Origin: Alphaproteobacteria bacterium | GTDB lineage: Bacteria > Pseudomonadota > Alphaproteobacteria > Rhodobacterales > Rhodobacteraceae | DNA: 14,503 nucleotides | NCBI GenBank assembly: GCA_003696705.1 | Contig: RFGD01000478.1 | Span: forward strand, 1 to 14,503 | Reading direction: 5' to 3' | Shown: piece by piece, positions 5,958 through 13,446 of the stretch | Layout of the letters: each line of letters opens with the position of its first letter | Position numbering within the stretch: the stretch's first letter is position 1 | Notes under the pieces: generated by a model | Seen by the model: only the letters and a program-made list of their open reading frames with translations | Database searches by the model: none | Told to the model about the DNA's origin: nothing | Translations under genes and position numbers: made by a program

Positions 5958-7242
5958 TGCCCTGGACGCGAACGCGGTGGCCGCGCTGCCGTGGCTGTTC
6001 GAGTGCTGGGCGCTTCCCCACCAATTGCCGCCCGGCGGCGACTGGCGCACCTGGGTGATCCTTGGCGGTCGCGGTGCGGGAAAGACGCGGGCGGGCGCCG
6101 AATGGGTGCGCAGCATGGTCGAGGGCGCGCGCCCCCGGGACCCCGGCCGGGCACGTCGCGTGGCGCTGGTCGGCGAAACGCTCGATCAGGCGCGCGACGT
6201 GATGGTCTTCGGGGAAAGCGGCATCCTGGCCTCGACTCCGCCGGATCGCATGCCACGCTGGGAGGCAAGCCGGCGCCGGCTTGTCTGGCCGAACGGCGCC
6301 GAGGCGCAGGTCTTTTCCGCCCGCGAGCCGGAATCGCTTCGGGGGCCGCAGTTCGATGCGGCATGGTCGGACGAGCTGGCGAAATGGCGCCGGGCCGAAG
6401 AGGCCTGGGACATGCTTCAGTTCGCGCTGCGGCTTGGCGACGCGCCGCGCCAGATCGTCACGACGACGCCGCGCAATGTCGGTGTGCTGCGTCGGCTTCT
6501 GGCGCTGCCGTCGACGGTGTCCACGCATGCCCCGACCGAGGCAAACCGGGTCTGGCTGGCCCCGGGCTTCATTGACGAGATGCGCGCCCGCTATGGTGGG
6601 ACGCGCCTTGCCCGGCAAGAGCTTGACGGCGAGTTCCTGGAAGAAGCCGAAGGCGCGCTTTGGACCTGGGCAACGATCGAACGGGCCCGGCGCGCCGAGC
6701 CCGTCGTCGAGCCGGACCGTGTCGTCGTTGCGGTCGATCCGCCGGCGACGGGATCCGAGCGGGCCGATCTTTGCGGGATCGTCGTGGCGGGCGCCGCGCT
6801 GGACGGAGAACCCAGCAAATGGCGGGCCGCTGTCCTCGAGGACTGTTCGATCGAACGGGCATCACCCGCTGCCTGGGCCCGTGCGGCGGTCGAGGCCTAC
6901 CACCGGCACCGCGCGGACCGGCTGGTGGCCGAGGTCAACCAGGGTGGCGACATGGTCGAGGCGGTCATCCGTCAGATCGACCCCACGGTCGCCTTTCGCG
7001 CCGTCAGGGCCAGTCGCGGAAAGTCGGCGCGGGCCGAGCCGGTCGCCGCCCTCTACGAGCAGGGGCGCGTTGCGCATGCGGCAGGGCTTGACCGGCTCGA
7101 AGAGCAGCTTTGCCAGATGACGCCGGCCGGCTTCGTCGGCCGCGGAAGCCCCGATCGCGTTGACGCTCTGGTCTGGGCGATGACCGAGCTTGTGCTCGAC
7201 CCGGCCCGACGGGCAGGGCGACCCCAGCTTCGCGCCCTCTGA
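5860..7242 (+). CDS. Gene transfer agent large terminase TerL (g2 homologue)
   Basis: TerL is the motor ATPase and nuclease that cuts DNA and drives it into the prohead. I place the start at GTG 5860, six bases after a perfect AGGAGG (5848-5853); a longer reading from TTG 5806 lacks such support. The 460-residue product has a Walker A motif GGRGAGKT (69-76), a Walker B-like AAWSDE with Asp171 and Glu172, and the coupling motif TTTPRN (201-206). The RNase H-like nuclease domain shows Asp293 in VAVDPPATG, Glu358 in VAEVNQGGD and Asp435 in RVDALVWA, which supply the metal-binding acids. All motifs are intact. The gene overlaps g1 and is followed by a 93-base gap with a hairpin before the portal gene. 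Confidence 0.95.
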   Translation: MKAVSSTLIGQGPRSLGELLASAGPEAVEAFLDALDANAVAALPWLFECWALPHQLPPGGDWRTWVILGGRGAGKTRAGAEWVRSMVEGARPRDPGRARRVALVGETLDQARDVMVFGESGILASTPPDRMPRWEASRRRLVWPNGAEAQVFSAREPESLRGPQFDAAWSDELAKWRRAEEAWDMLQFALRLGDAPRQIVTTTPRNVGVLRRLLALPSTVSTHAPTEANRVWLAPGFIDEMRARYGGTRLARQELDGEFLEEAEGALWTWATIERARRAEPVVEPDRVVVAVDPPATGSERADLCGIVVAGAALDGEPSKWRAAVLEDCSIERASPAAWARAAVEAYHRHRADRLVAEVNQGGDMVEAVIRQIDPTVAFRAVRASRGKSARAEPVAALYEQGRVAHAAGLDRLEEQLCQMTPAGFVGRGSPDRVDALVWAMTELVLDPARRAGRPQLRAL

Positions 7243-7279
7243 AGGCGCCGAAATACCGTCTCAGCCGTTGTTGCCACGG

Positions 7280-7300
7280 CCGAAGCCCTGCGGGCTTCGG
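7280..7300 (+). other. Hairpin between large terminase and portal genes
   Basis: CCGAAGCCC (7280-7288) and GGGCTTCGG (7292-7300) form a perfect 9-bp stem with a three-base TGC loop, in the only sizeable gap between the first three cluster genes. No T-run follows. It may be an RNA processing or stability element separating terminase from head-gene message, or a weak terminator. Confidence 0.4.
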
Positions 7301-7335
7301 GCAAGCGCGCGCGGCATCCAGAAAGGGAGAACCTG

Positions 7336-8514
7336 ATGGTGTTCCAATTCCTCCGGGGCCAGACACCGGCCCCGGTCGAGAAAAAGGCCTCTGCCACCGG
7401 CCGGCTGACGGCGCTGGCGGCGGCGGGCGGGCGCGTCGCCTGGACGCCGCGCAACGGCCGCGCGCTTACGCGCTCGGGCTTTGTCGAGAACCCGGTGGGC
7501 TTCCGCGCCGTCCGCATGATCTCGGAAGCGGCGGCGGCCCTGCCGCTGATCCTTCAGGACCGGAAACGTCGATACGCCGAGCATCCGATCCTGTCGCTTC
7601 TGGCGCGTCCGAACCCGTTTCAGGGCCGGGCCGATTTCCTCGAGGCGCTTTATGGTCAGCTTCTTCTGGCCGGGGATGCCTATGTCGAGGCCGTGATCGG
7701 CGATGCGGTGCTGCCGTCGGAACTCCACGTTCTGAGATCGGATCGCATGCGCGTCGTCCCGGGTCCCGATGGCTGGCCCGCCGCGTACGAATACACGGTC
7801 GGTGCGGCGCGCCACCGTTTCGACACGACCGGCGCGGTTCAGCCCATCTGCCATGTCCGGACGTTCCATCCCCAGGACGACCACTACGGCCTTTCGCCCA
7901 TGGAGGCGGCCGCGCGGGCGGTGGATGTGCACAACGCCGCCTCTCGTTGGTCGAAGGCGCTTCTCGACAATGCCGCGCGCCCCTCGGGCGCCATCGTTTA
8001 TCGCGGGGTCGACGGGCAGGGCGGCCTGACCGAGGATCAGTATCGGCGCCTTCAGGAAGAGATGGAGGCCTATCATCAGGGCGCGCGGAACGCCGGTCGG
8101 CCGATGCTTCTCGAGGGCGGGCTTGACTGGAAGCCCATGGGCTTTTCGCCGGCTGACATGGAGTTCCAGAAGACGAAGGAGGCGGCGGCGCGCGAGATCG
8201 CCCTGGCCTTCGGGGTGCCCCCGATGCTTCTGGGCATCCCGGGCGACGCCACCTACGCCAACTACCAGGAGGCCAACCGCGCCTTCTATCGCCTGACGGT
8301 GCTGCCCCTTGTCCAGCGGGTCAGCGCGGCGCTTGGGCACTGGCTGTCGGGCTTCGCCGGCGAAGTGGTCGAGCTCAGGGCCGATCTCGACCAGGTTCCG
8401 GCCCTGGCCGTCGAACGCGACCAGCAATGGCGGCGCGTCGGCGATGCCGACTTCCTGACGCCGGCCGAGAAGCGCGCCCTTCTGGGGCTGCCGCCCCTGT
8501 CCGAAACCCCCTGA
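7336..8514 (+). CDS. Gene transfer agent portal protein (g3 homologue, HK97 family)
   Basis: The portal forms the dodecameric ring at one capsid vertex through which DNA enters and leaves. The 392-residue protein is of the HK97-type portal family. Its recognisable stretches in order are ENPVGFRAVRMISEAAAALPL (51-71), LLAGDAYVE (110-118), YGLSPMEAAARAVDVHN (184-200) and PPMLLGIPGDATYANYQEAN (295-314), the last being the most diagnostic. Length is normal for the family. The ATG at 7336 follows AGGGAGA by about six bases. A 33-base gap separates it from the protease gene. In R. capsulatus a small gene, g3.5, occupies this spot; there is no room for it here. Confidence 0.95.
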   Translation: MVFQFLRGQTPAPVEKKASATGRLTALAAAGGRVAWTPRNGRALTRSGFVENPVGFRAVRMISEAAAALPLILQDRKRRYAEHPILSLLARPNPFQGRADFLEALYGQLLLAGDAYVEAVIGDAVLPSELHVLRSDRMRVVPGPDGWPAAYEYTVGAARHRFDTTGAVQPICHVRTFHPQDDHYGLSPMEAAARAVDVHNAASRWSKALLDNAARPSGAIVYRGVDGQGGLTEDQYRRLQEEMEAYHQGARNAGRPMLLEGGLDWKPMGFSPADMEFQKTKEAAAREIALAFGVPPMLLGIPGDATYANYQEANRAFYRLTVLPLVQRVSAALGHWLSGFAGEVVELRADLDQVPALAVERDQQWRRVGDADFLTPAEKRALLGLPPLSETP

Positions 8515-8547
8515 CCGCGACCGCGGTCCCCGTGGAAGGAAATACGG

Positions 8548-9132
8548 ATGGATCCCACCAACTCTTCCCCCAGCCTTGAACTGAAGTTCTGTCCTGCGGG
8601 CGAAGGCGTCAACGTGCGCGACGGTACGGTGATCGAGGGCTATGCCTCGGTCTTCGGCGTCGTGGATCGCGGCGGCGATGTCGTCGCGCGGGGCGCCTAT
8701 GCCAAGAGCCTTGAGCGCCTGCGAAGCGACGGCCGATCGGTCAAGCTTCTGTGGCAACACAACCCGGCCGAACCCATCGGCGTGTGGGACGAGATCGTCG
8801 AGGACGAGCATGGCCTGCGGGTCAAGGGGCGCCTCTTGCCCGAGGTTGCGCGCGCGCGCGAAGCGGCCGCGCTTCTGGAAGCGCGCGCCATCGACGGCCT
8901 CTCGATCGGCTACCGGCCGGTCAGCGCAACCCGCGACGAGAAAGGCCGCCGGGTTCTGACCGAGATCGACCTTTGGGAAGTGTCGCTTGTGACCTTCCCG
9001 ATGCTGCCGGCCGCCAAGGTCGGCGCGAAGACGGCCGCGCCGCCCGCCGACGGTGCCCTGCGCGACGTCCTTCGGGCCCTTGCCCGGGCACGCCGCGGCC
9101 TGGCCGAAGGGCTTGGCCGGTTCGACCACTGA
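8548..9132 (+). CDS. Gene transfer agent prohead protease (g4 homologue, HK97 family)
   Basis: This serine protease trims the capsid protein's N-terminal scaffold domain during head maturation. It is 194 residues, with the HK97 prohead protease pattern. GYASVFGVVDRGGDVVARGAY (31-51) is the family opening. His71 in WQHNP and Ser119 in DGLSIGYR are the expected catalytic pair, and Glu144 in LWEVSLVTFPM is the likely third residue. The C-terminal tail after residue 160 is Ala/Arg-rich. The ATG at 8548 follows GGAAGGA by about seven bases. It sits directly before its substrate, the major capsid gene, 18 bases away. Nothing is missing. Confidence 0.93.
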   Translation: MDPTNSSPSLELKFCPAGEGVNVRDGTVIEGYASVFGVVDRGGDVVARGAYAKSLERLRSDGRSVKLLWQHNPAEPIGVWDEIVEDEHGLRVKGRLLPEVARAREAAALLEARAIDGLSIGYRPVSATRDEKGRRVLTEIDLWEVSLVTFPMLPAAKVGAKTAAPPADGALRDVLRALARARRGLAEGLGRFDH

Positions 9133-9150
9133 CCATAGCAGAGGAGCAAC

Positions 9151-10347
9151 ATGGACAACAAAGCCAGTGCGGCCCACGGCCTGCCAGAGGATGAGGGCGG
9201 CCTCCGGGACATGACCACCGAAATGGTCGGATTTTTCAATGATTTCAGCCGGTTTCAAGCCGAACTGAAATCCAGACTTGAGCAACAGGAAAAGCGAGTC
9301 GAGATGCTTTACGCCAAATCCATGACCCCCCAGCGACCGATGCTTTCGACGAATGCGGCCACCGCCGAAGAGCCGCATCAGAAGGCCTTCGAGGCATATC
9401 TGCGCTCGGGCGATGATGACGGCCTGCGCGCCCTCGAGCTTGAGGGCAAGGCGATGTCGACGGCCGTCGCGGCGGACGGTGGCTATCTGGTCGATCCGCA
9501 GACGGCGGCCAGCGTTCAGAGCGTTCTGAATTCCACCGCGTCGCTTCGCGCGGTCGCCAATGTGGTCCATGTCGAGGCAAACAGCTTCGATCTTCTCGTC
9601 GATCACGGGGACACGGGCGCCGGGTGGTCGTCGGAAACGGGCACGGTGGCCGAGACCGGCACGCCGGTCATCGAGCGCATCTCGATCGCGCTTCACGAGC
9701 TGTCGGCACTTCCGAAGGCGTCGCAGCGGCTTCTTGACGACAGCGCCTTCGACATCGAGGGCTGGCTGGCCGAGCGCATTGCCGACAAGTTCGCGCGCGC
9801 CGAGGCGGCGGCCTTCGTGGCCGGCGATGGCGTCGACAAGCCGACCGGGATCCTGGCCCATCCCACGGTCCCCGAGGCCAGCTGGAGCTGGGGCAGCATC
9901 GGTTACGTCGCCACGGGCCAGGACGGCGACTTCAATGCCACCTCGCCGGCCGACTCGATCATCGACCTGGTCTATGCGCTGGGTGCGCGCTACCGGGCCA
10001 ACGCGACCTTCGTCATGAACTCGAAGACCGCCGGCACGATCCGCAAGTTCAAGGACGCCGACGGTCGGTTCATGTGGTCGGACGGGCTCGCTGCGGGCGA
10101 ACCGGCGCGGCTCATGGGGTATCCGGTGCTGATCGCCGAGGACATGCCGGACATCGCCACGGACGCCTTTGCCGTCGCGTTCGGCGATTTCCACGCCGGA
10201 TACACGATCGCCGAGCGGCCGGACCTGCGCATTCTGCGGGATCCGTTCTCGGCGAAGCCGCACGTCTTGTTCTACGCCACCAAGCGCGTGGGCGGCGACG
10301 TCAGCGATTTCGCCGCGATCAAGCTTCTGAAGTTCGGCATCGCCTGA
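9151..10347 (+). CDS. Gene transfer agent major capsid protein (g5 homologue, HK97 fold)
   Basis: This is the shell-forming protein, made as a precursor whose N-terminal delta domain acts as an internal scaffold. The 398-residue product has an acidic, probably coiled N-terminal part (about residues 20-57, rich in Glu/Gln/Lys heptads), then the HK97-fold body starting near AVAADGGYLVDPQ (105-117). The maturation cut probably lies shortly before this, around residues 95-104, but the exact site is inferred. Other family-typical stretches are FVAGDGVDKPTGIL and the C-terminal RVGGDVSDFAAIKLLKF. The ATG at 9151 follows GAGGAG with a short spacer. A 146-base gap with two strong hairpins follows, the longest non-coding stretch inside the cluster. 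Confidence 0.95.
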   Translation: MDNKASAAHGLPEDEGGLRDMTTEMVGFFNDFSRFQAELKSRLEQQEKRVEMLYAKSMTPQRPMLSTNAATAEEPHQKAFEAYLRSGDDDGLRALELEGKAMSTAVAADGGYLVDPQTAASVQSVLNSTASLRAVANVVHVEANSFDLLVDHGDTGAGWSSETGTVAETGTPVIERISIALHELSALPKASQRLLDDSAFDIEGWLAERIADKFARAEAAAFVAGDGVDKPTGILAHPTVPEASWSWGSIGYVATGQDGDFNATSPADSIIDLVYALGARYRANATFVMNSKTAGTIRKFKDADGRFMWSDGLAAGEPARLMGYPVLIAEDMPDIATDAFAVAFGDFHAGYTIAERPDLRILRDPFSAKPHVLFYATKRVGGDVSDFAAIKLLKFGIA

Positions 10348-10361
10348 TCGGGCGAGTGCTA

Positions 10362-10424
10362 CGGCCCGGTCCGGTGTCCGCAAGGCACCGGGCCGGCGCC
10401 CACGGCCGGCGGCGTCGCGCCGGC
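10362..10424 (+). other. Two tandem GC-rich hairpins after the capsid gene
   Basis: The first hairpin pairs CGGCCCGGT (10362-10370) with ACCGGGCCG (10387-10395). An alternative register pairs CCGGTG (10371-10376) with CACCGG (10386-10391). The second pairs GCCGGCG (10405-10411) with CGCCGGC (10418-10424). Neither is followed by a T-run. They lie in the 10348-10493 gap, which otherwise contains only the g6 ribosome binding site. A partial terminator or a 3' stabiliser that raises capsid message over downstream genes is plausible. Confidence 0.5.
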
Positions 10425-10493
10425 GGACGCCCGGCCCCGGCGACGGCCTGCGCCTCGGGACGGCGGCGGATCGGGCCCTTCAGGAGATAGACC

Positions 10494-11081
10494 ATGCAAC
10501 TTGTCCAAGAGACAGCCTATGCGGCGACCGAACTGCCGGTTGCCGACCTGTCCGCCTACCTGCGGCTGTCGTCGGGCTTCCCGGACGACGGGTCCGAGGA
10601 CGCGCGGCTTCAGGCGCTGCTTGCCGCGGCCGTCGAGACCATCGAGGCGCGCCTTTCGCTCGTCTTGCTCGAGCGGCGGTTCCGATGGCGCACCGAGCGC
10701 TGGTCGAACCCGGCGTCGGTCGTCCTTCCGGTTGCGCCGGTCCGGCAGGTGGACAGCGTGACGATGACCGATGCCGACGGCGCCTCGAACGCGGTCGATC
10801 CGGCGCTCTGGCGGCTTGTCCCCGACGACCGGACGCCCCGGCTTCAGGCCCGCGGCGCATGCCTGCCACCGATCCCGCCGGGCGGCATGGCCGAGGTCTC
10901 GTTTCCGGCCGGCTTCGGCCCGACATGGCCCGATGTCCCGGTCGATCTTCGCCAAGCGGTCGTGATGCTGGCCGCCGACTGGTACGACCGGCCGGCGGGG
11001 GGAAGCGGTGTCCCCATCGCGAGTGACATCCTGCGCCTCTTGCAGCCCTATCGGCGGCTGCGGATCGGGGGTGCAGCATGA
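10494..11081 (+). CDS. Gene transfer agent head-tail connector (g6 homologue, gp6-like)
   Basis: The product is 195 residues. The helical N-terminal region (LSAYLRLSSGFPDDGSEDARLQ, then LLAAAVETIEARLSLVLLERRFRW) is the hallmark of the phage gp6-like head-tail connector family, which docks below the portal as an adaptor ring. The middle is beta-rich, with PVAPVRQVDSVTMTDADG. The C terminus has DLRQAVVMLAADWYDRPAG followed by LLQPYRRLRIGG, also typical of the family. The ATG at 10494 follows AGGAG with a seven-base spacer. The TGA overlaps the next ATG (ATGA). Assignment rests on these stretches and on position after the capsid gene. Confidence 0.88.
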   Translation: MQLVQETAYAATELPVADLSAYLRLSSGFPDDGSEDARLQALLAAAVETIEARLSLVLLERRFRWRTERWSNPASVVLPVAPVRQVDSVTMTDADGASNAVDPALWRLVPDDRTPRLQARGACLPPIPPGGMAEVSFPAGFGPTWPDVPVDLRQAVVMLAADWYDRPAGGSGVPIASDILRLLQPYRRLRIGGAA

Positions 11082-11419
11082 GCGGCCGTCCCCGTCTGTC
11101 GACCCGCCTGACGCTGGAAGAGCGCCAGGCCTCGCCCGACGGTGCTGGCGGCAGCATCGTGACCTGGGTCGCCCTGGGCGACATCTGGGGCGAGGTGACG
11201 GTCAGAAGCGGCCGCGACAGCCTCGTCGGGGACACGACGACATCGCGGACAAGCTATCGCATCGTCATGCGCCATGTGCCCGAAGGGGCGCCGTCGCGAC
11301 CGCGTCCGGATCAGCGTCTGCGCAAGGGCGCGCGGGTCTTTCGCATCGTCGCCGTCGGCGAGGAGGCGGGCGATCCGCGCTATCTGACCTGCTTCTGCGT
11401 CGAGGAGGCCCCGGCATGA
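11078..11419 (+). CDS. Gene transfer agent head-tail adaptor (g7 homologue)
   Basis: The 113-residue protein resembles the phage head-tail adaptor/joining family (SPP1 gp16-like), which forms the stopper ring of the neck. The visible pattern is typical: an N-terminal RLTLEERQASPDGAGGSIVTWVALGDIWGEV strand pair, then SYRIVMRHVP and a C-terminal FRIVAVGEEAGDPRYLTCFCVEE. It overlaps g6 and g8 by four bases at each end (ATGA), so it is translated as part of a coupled run. It is short, as expected for this family, with no catalytic residues. Confidence 0.87.
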   Translation: MSGRPRLSTRLTLEERQASPDGAGGSIVTWVALGDIWGEVTVRSGRDSLVGDTTTSRTSYRIVMRHVPEGAPSRPRPDQRLRKGARVFRIVAVGEEAGDPRYLTCFCVEEAPA

Positions 11420-11829
11420 GTCTTGCGCTTTCCAATGCCTTGCAGGCGGCCGTCTATCAGCGCCTGTCGTCGCACGCCGTCCTTCAGCAGCTGATCGGGC
11501 CCGCCGTCTTCGATCAACCGCCGCCGGGGACCGACATTCCCGAAACCTTCGTGATGATCGGGGCCGAGCGCGTGCGCGACCGGTCGGCCGTGGATGCGCG
11601 AGCGAGCGTCCACGAACTCGAGATCGTGGTCGAGACGACCGAACCCCGCTTCGCCACGGCCAAGGCAGTGGCCGCGACCGTGGCCGAGGCGCTTGAGGCC
11701 CCGCCGCTTACGCTTGCCCAGGGGCACCTCGTGTCCATCGGGTTCCGGTCGGCGCGGGCGCGCCGCCTGTCCGGCGGCCAGCGCCGGCGCATCGCCATGG
11801 TCTTCCGCGCCTTCGTGGAAGACGTCTGA
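11416..11829 (+). CDS. Gene transfer agent tail terminator (g8 homologue, DUF3168 family)
   Basis: The frame is open much further upstream (to 11008), but the ATG at 11416 is preceded by GAGGAGG with a six-base spacer and overlaps the g7 stop as ATGA, so I start there. The 137-residue product shows the DUF3168 pattern: ALQAAVYQRLSSHAVLQQLIG at the N terminus, IPETFVMIGAE, a central HELEIVVETTE strand and the C-terminal RRRIAMVFRAFVED. In RcGTA the corresponding protein caps the tail tube at the neck. A 23-base gap with a good ribosome binding site leads to the tail tube gene. Confidence 0.88.
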   Translation: MSLALSNALQAAVYQRLSSHAVLQQLIGPAVFDQPPPGTDIPETFVMIGAERVRDRSAVDARASVHELEIVVETTEPRFATAKAVAATVAEALEAPPLTLAQGHLVSIGFRSARARRLSGGQRRRIAMVFRAFVEDV

Positions 11830-11852
11830 ACCAGAATTTTGGAGAAACGCTG

Positions 11853-12266
11853 ATGGTTGCCCAGAAAGGCAAGGATCTTCTCATCAAGCTCGACCTGACC
11901 GGGGGCGGCCAGTTCGAGACCTTCGCGGGGCTTCGCGCCTCGCGGCTCACGTTCAACGCCGAGACGGTCGACGTCACCTCGCTCGAAAGCCAGGGCGGCT
12001 GGCGGGAACTTCTGGCCGGCGCCGGGGTCAAGAGCGCCGCGATCAGCGGGTCGGGCGTCTTTCGCGACGCCGCGACCGACGCGCGTGCTCGCCAGGTCTT
12101 CTTCGACGGCGAGACCCCGAATTTCCAGGTGATCATCCCGGACTTCGGCATCGTCGAGGGTCCGTTCCAGATCACCTCGATCGAGTTCGCCGGGGAATTC
12201 GGCGGCGAGGCGACCTACGAGTTGTCGCTGGCCTCGGCCGGCGTGCTTTCCTTCACGGCGCTCTGA
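11853..12266 (+). CDS. Gene transfer agent major tail protein (g9 homologue)
   Basis: This protein polymerises into the tail tube. It has 137 residues, beginning QKGKDLLIKLDLTGGGQFETFAGL, with the turn TFNAETVDVTSLES and the strand-rich GVKSAAISGSGVF that are typical of the phage major tail tube family (TP901-1 type). The C terminus QITSIEFAGEFGGEATYELSLASAG is also characteristic. The ATG at 11853 follows GGAGA with a seven-base spacer. Unlike most neighbours it has its own clear ribosome binding site in a gap, which fits a protein needed in many copies. Its TGA overlaps the g10 ATG by one base. Confidence 0.92.
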   Translation: MVAQKGKDLLIKLDLTGGGQFETFAGLRASRLTFNAETVDVTSLESQGGWRELLAGAGVKSAAISGSGVFRDAATDARARQVFFDGETPNFQVIIPDFGIVEGPFQITSIEFAGEFGGEATYELSLASAGVLSFTAL

Positions 12267-12592
12267 TGGCCAATCCGTGGAGGGGCGAGGTCGCCCTGGT
12301 CATCAACGGCGAGCGGCGGCTCATGCGCCTGACGCTTGGCGCCTTGGCCGAGCTCGAGGCGGCGATGGGCGCGGGTTCGCTGATCGATCTGGCAACGCGC
12401 TTCGAGGACGGGCGCTTTGCGGCCCGTGACGTGCTGGCCATCCTCCTGGCGGGCCTGCGCGCCTGCGGTTGGCGGGGAGAGGCCGGCGACCTCGCCAATG
12501 CCGAGATCGAGGGCGGACCCGCGGCGGCCGCCCGGGCGGCGGCGCGGCTTCTGGCGCTTGCCTTCGCACCGCCCGGGGAGAGCAGTTCATGA
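12266..12592 (+). CDS. Gene transfer agent tail assembly chaperone (g10 homologue, GTA-gp10 family)
   Basis: The frame is open from 11594, but the ATG at 12266 overlaps the g9 stop (TGATG) and gives the family-typical N terminus MANPWRGEVALVINGERRLMRLTLGAL-type start, so it is chosen. The 108-residue product belongs by pattern to the GTA-gp10/tail assembly chaperone family: an N-terminal strand pair followed by helical GALAELEAAMG, DVLAILLAGLRACGW and an Ala-rich helix. It should help assemble the tail tube around the tape measure. Its stop overlaps g10.1 as ATGA, placing g10.1 in the -1 frame, as in phage systems that use frameshifting for this gene pair. Confidence 0.85.
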   Translation: MANPWRGEVALVINGERRLMRLTLGALAELEAAMGAGSLIDLATRFEDGRFAARDVLAILLAGLRACGWRGEAGDLANAEIEGGPAAAARAAARLLALAFAPPGESSS

Positions 12593-12780
12593 ACTGGCCG
12601 GTTCTTGTGCGCGCGGGCGTCCTGGGGTTGCACCTGCCGCCCGACGTCTTCTGGTCGATGACGCCGGCCGAGCTTGCCCTCCTTCTGGACACCGAGGTCG
12701 GGCCCGGGCCCATGGACCGGGCCGGCCTTGCCGAACTGGAGCGCCGTTTCCCTGACAACGCGCGAAAGGACAAGGAATGA
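12589..12780 (+). CDS. Gene transfer agent second tail chaperone (g10.1 homologue)
   Basis: This small gene encodes 63 residues beginning MNWPVLVRAGVLGLHLPPDVFW, followed by SMTPAELALLL and a charged tail. The pattern FW-x-MTPAEL is typical of the small phage tail assembly chaperone proteins found next to g10 in Rhodobacterales (rcc01693 type). It overlaps g10 upstream and g11 downstream by four bases each (ATGA). The same frame stays open upstream to about 12469, so a -1 frameshift fusion with g10 is formally possible, although ordinary re-initiation at the ATGA is simpler. Confidence 0.85.
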   Translation: MNWPVLVRAGVLGLHLPPDVFWSMTPAELALLLDTEVGPGPMDRAGLAELERRFPDNARKDKE

Positions 12781-13433
12781 ACGACGCAGAGAAGGGGCTT
12801 GAAAGCGACTGGTCGGACCTCGAGTCGGCGCTTGGCGGAGCCTCTGGCCTGGCGGCGACCTTCGGAGCCGAACTGGAAAGGCTCCGTGGAGAGCTTCTCT
12901 ACACGGGGCGCGAGGTGAACAGCCTGTCGCGCAGCATCGGTGCCGGGCTTCGCCGCGCCTTCGACGGCGTTGTCTTCGACGGTGCACGCCTGTCGGACGC
13001 CCTGGCCGATGTCGCACGCACCATGACGTCGGCGGCCTATTCGGTGGCGATGAAGCCCATTCAGAATGCGCTGGGCGGCGCCATCGCGAACGGCATCAAC
13101 GGCCTTGCTTCGGCGGTGCTGCCCTTTCGTGACGGCGCGCCCTTCACGCAGGGGCGCGTGGTGCCCTTTGCCTCGGGCGGGATCGTCCGTGCGCCCACCC
13201 TTTTCCCGATGCGCGGGGCCACCGGGCTGATGGGCGAAGCGGGTCCCGAGGCGATCATGCCGCTTCAACGCGGCCCCGACGGCCGGCTTGGCGTCCGCGC
13301 CGAAGGCGGGGGGCGTGCGATCAGCGTGGTCATGAACATCACGGCCAGCGATGCCGAAAGCTTCCGGCGGTCGCGCTCGCAGATCGCAGCCGAGATCGGG
13401 CGCGCCATAGAGCGCGGCCAGCGCAACAGGTGA
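12777..13433 (+). CDS. Gene transfer agent tail tape measure protein (g11 homologue)
   Basis: At 218 residues this is a very short tape measure, as in RcGTA, consistent with a short tail. The N-terminal half is helical (LESALGGASGLAATF, ELERLRGELL). The C-terminal half has the tape-measure signature FASGGIVRAPTLFPMRG (131-147) and GLMGEAGPEAIMPL (150-163), followed by RGPDGRLGV. The tape measure sets tail length and is ejected with DNA. ATG 12777 overlaps the g10.1 stop, with AAGGA just upstream. A 13-base gap follows to g12. The frame is intact. Confidence 0.92.
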   Translation: MNDAEKGLESDWSDLESALGGASGLAATFGAELERLRGELLYTGREVNSLSRSIGAGLRRAFDGVVFDGARLSDALADVARTMTSAAYSVAMKPIQNALGGAIANGINGLASAVLPFRDGAPFTQGRVVPFASGGIVRAPTLFPMRGATGLMGEAGPEAIMPLQRGPDGRLGVRAEGGGRAISVVMNITASDAESFRRSRSQIAAEIGRAIERGQRNR

Positions 13434-13446
13434 CGAGGCAACAACA

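Noticed and set aside
7261..10383. A 1040-codon open frame on the minus strand opposite portal, protease and capsid genes
   Set aside because: It is antisense to three intact, recognisable genes. Long antisense frames are common in DNA with strong G/C at third positions, and the translation is Arg/Gly/Val-rich without any family pattern.
10374..10490. Small GTG-initiated frame of 38 codons in the capsid-connector gap
   Set aside because: Its translation is almost wholly Arg/Gly/Ala, it spans strong hairpins, and it has no ribosome binding site or family resemblance.
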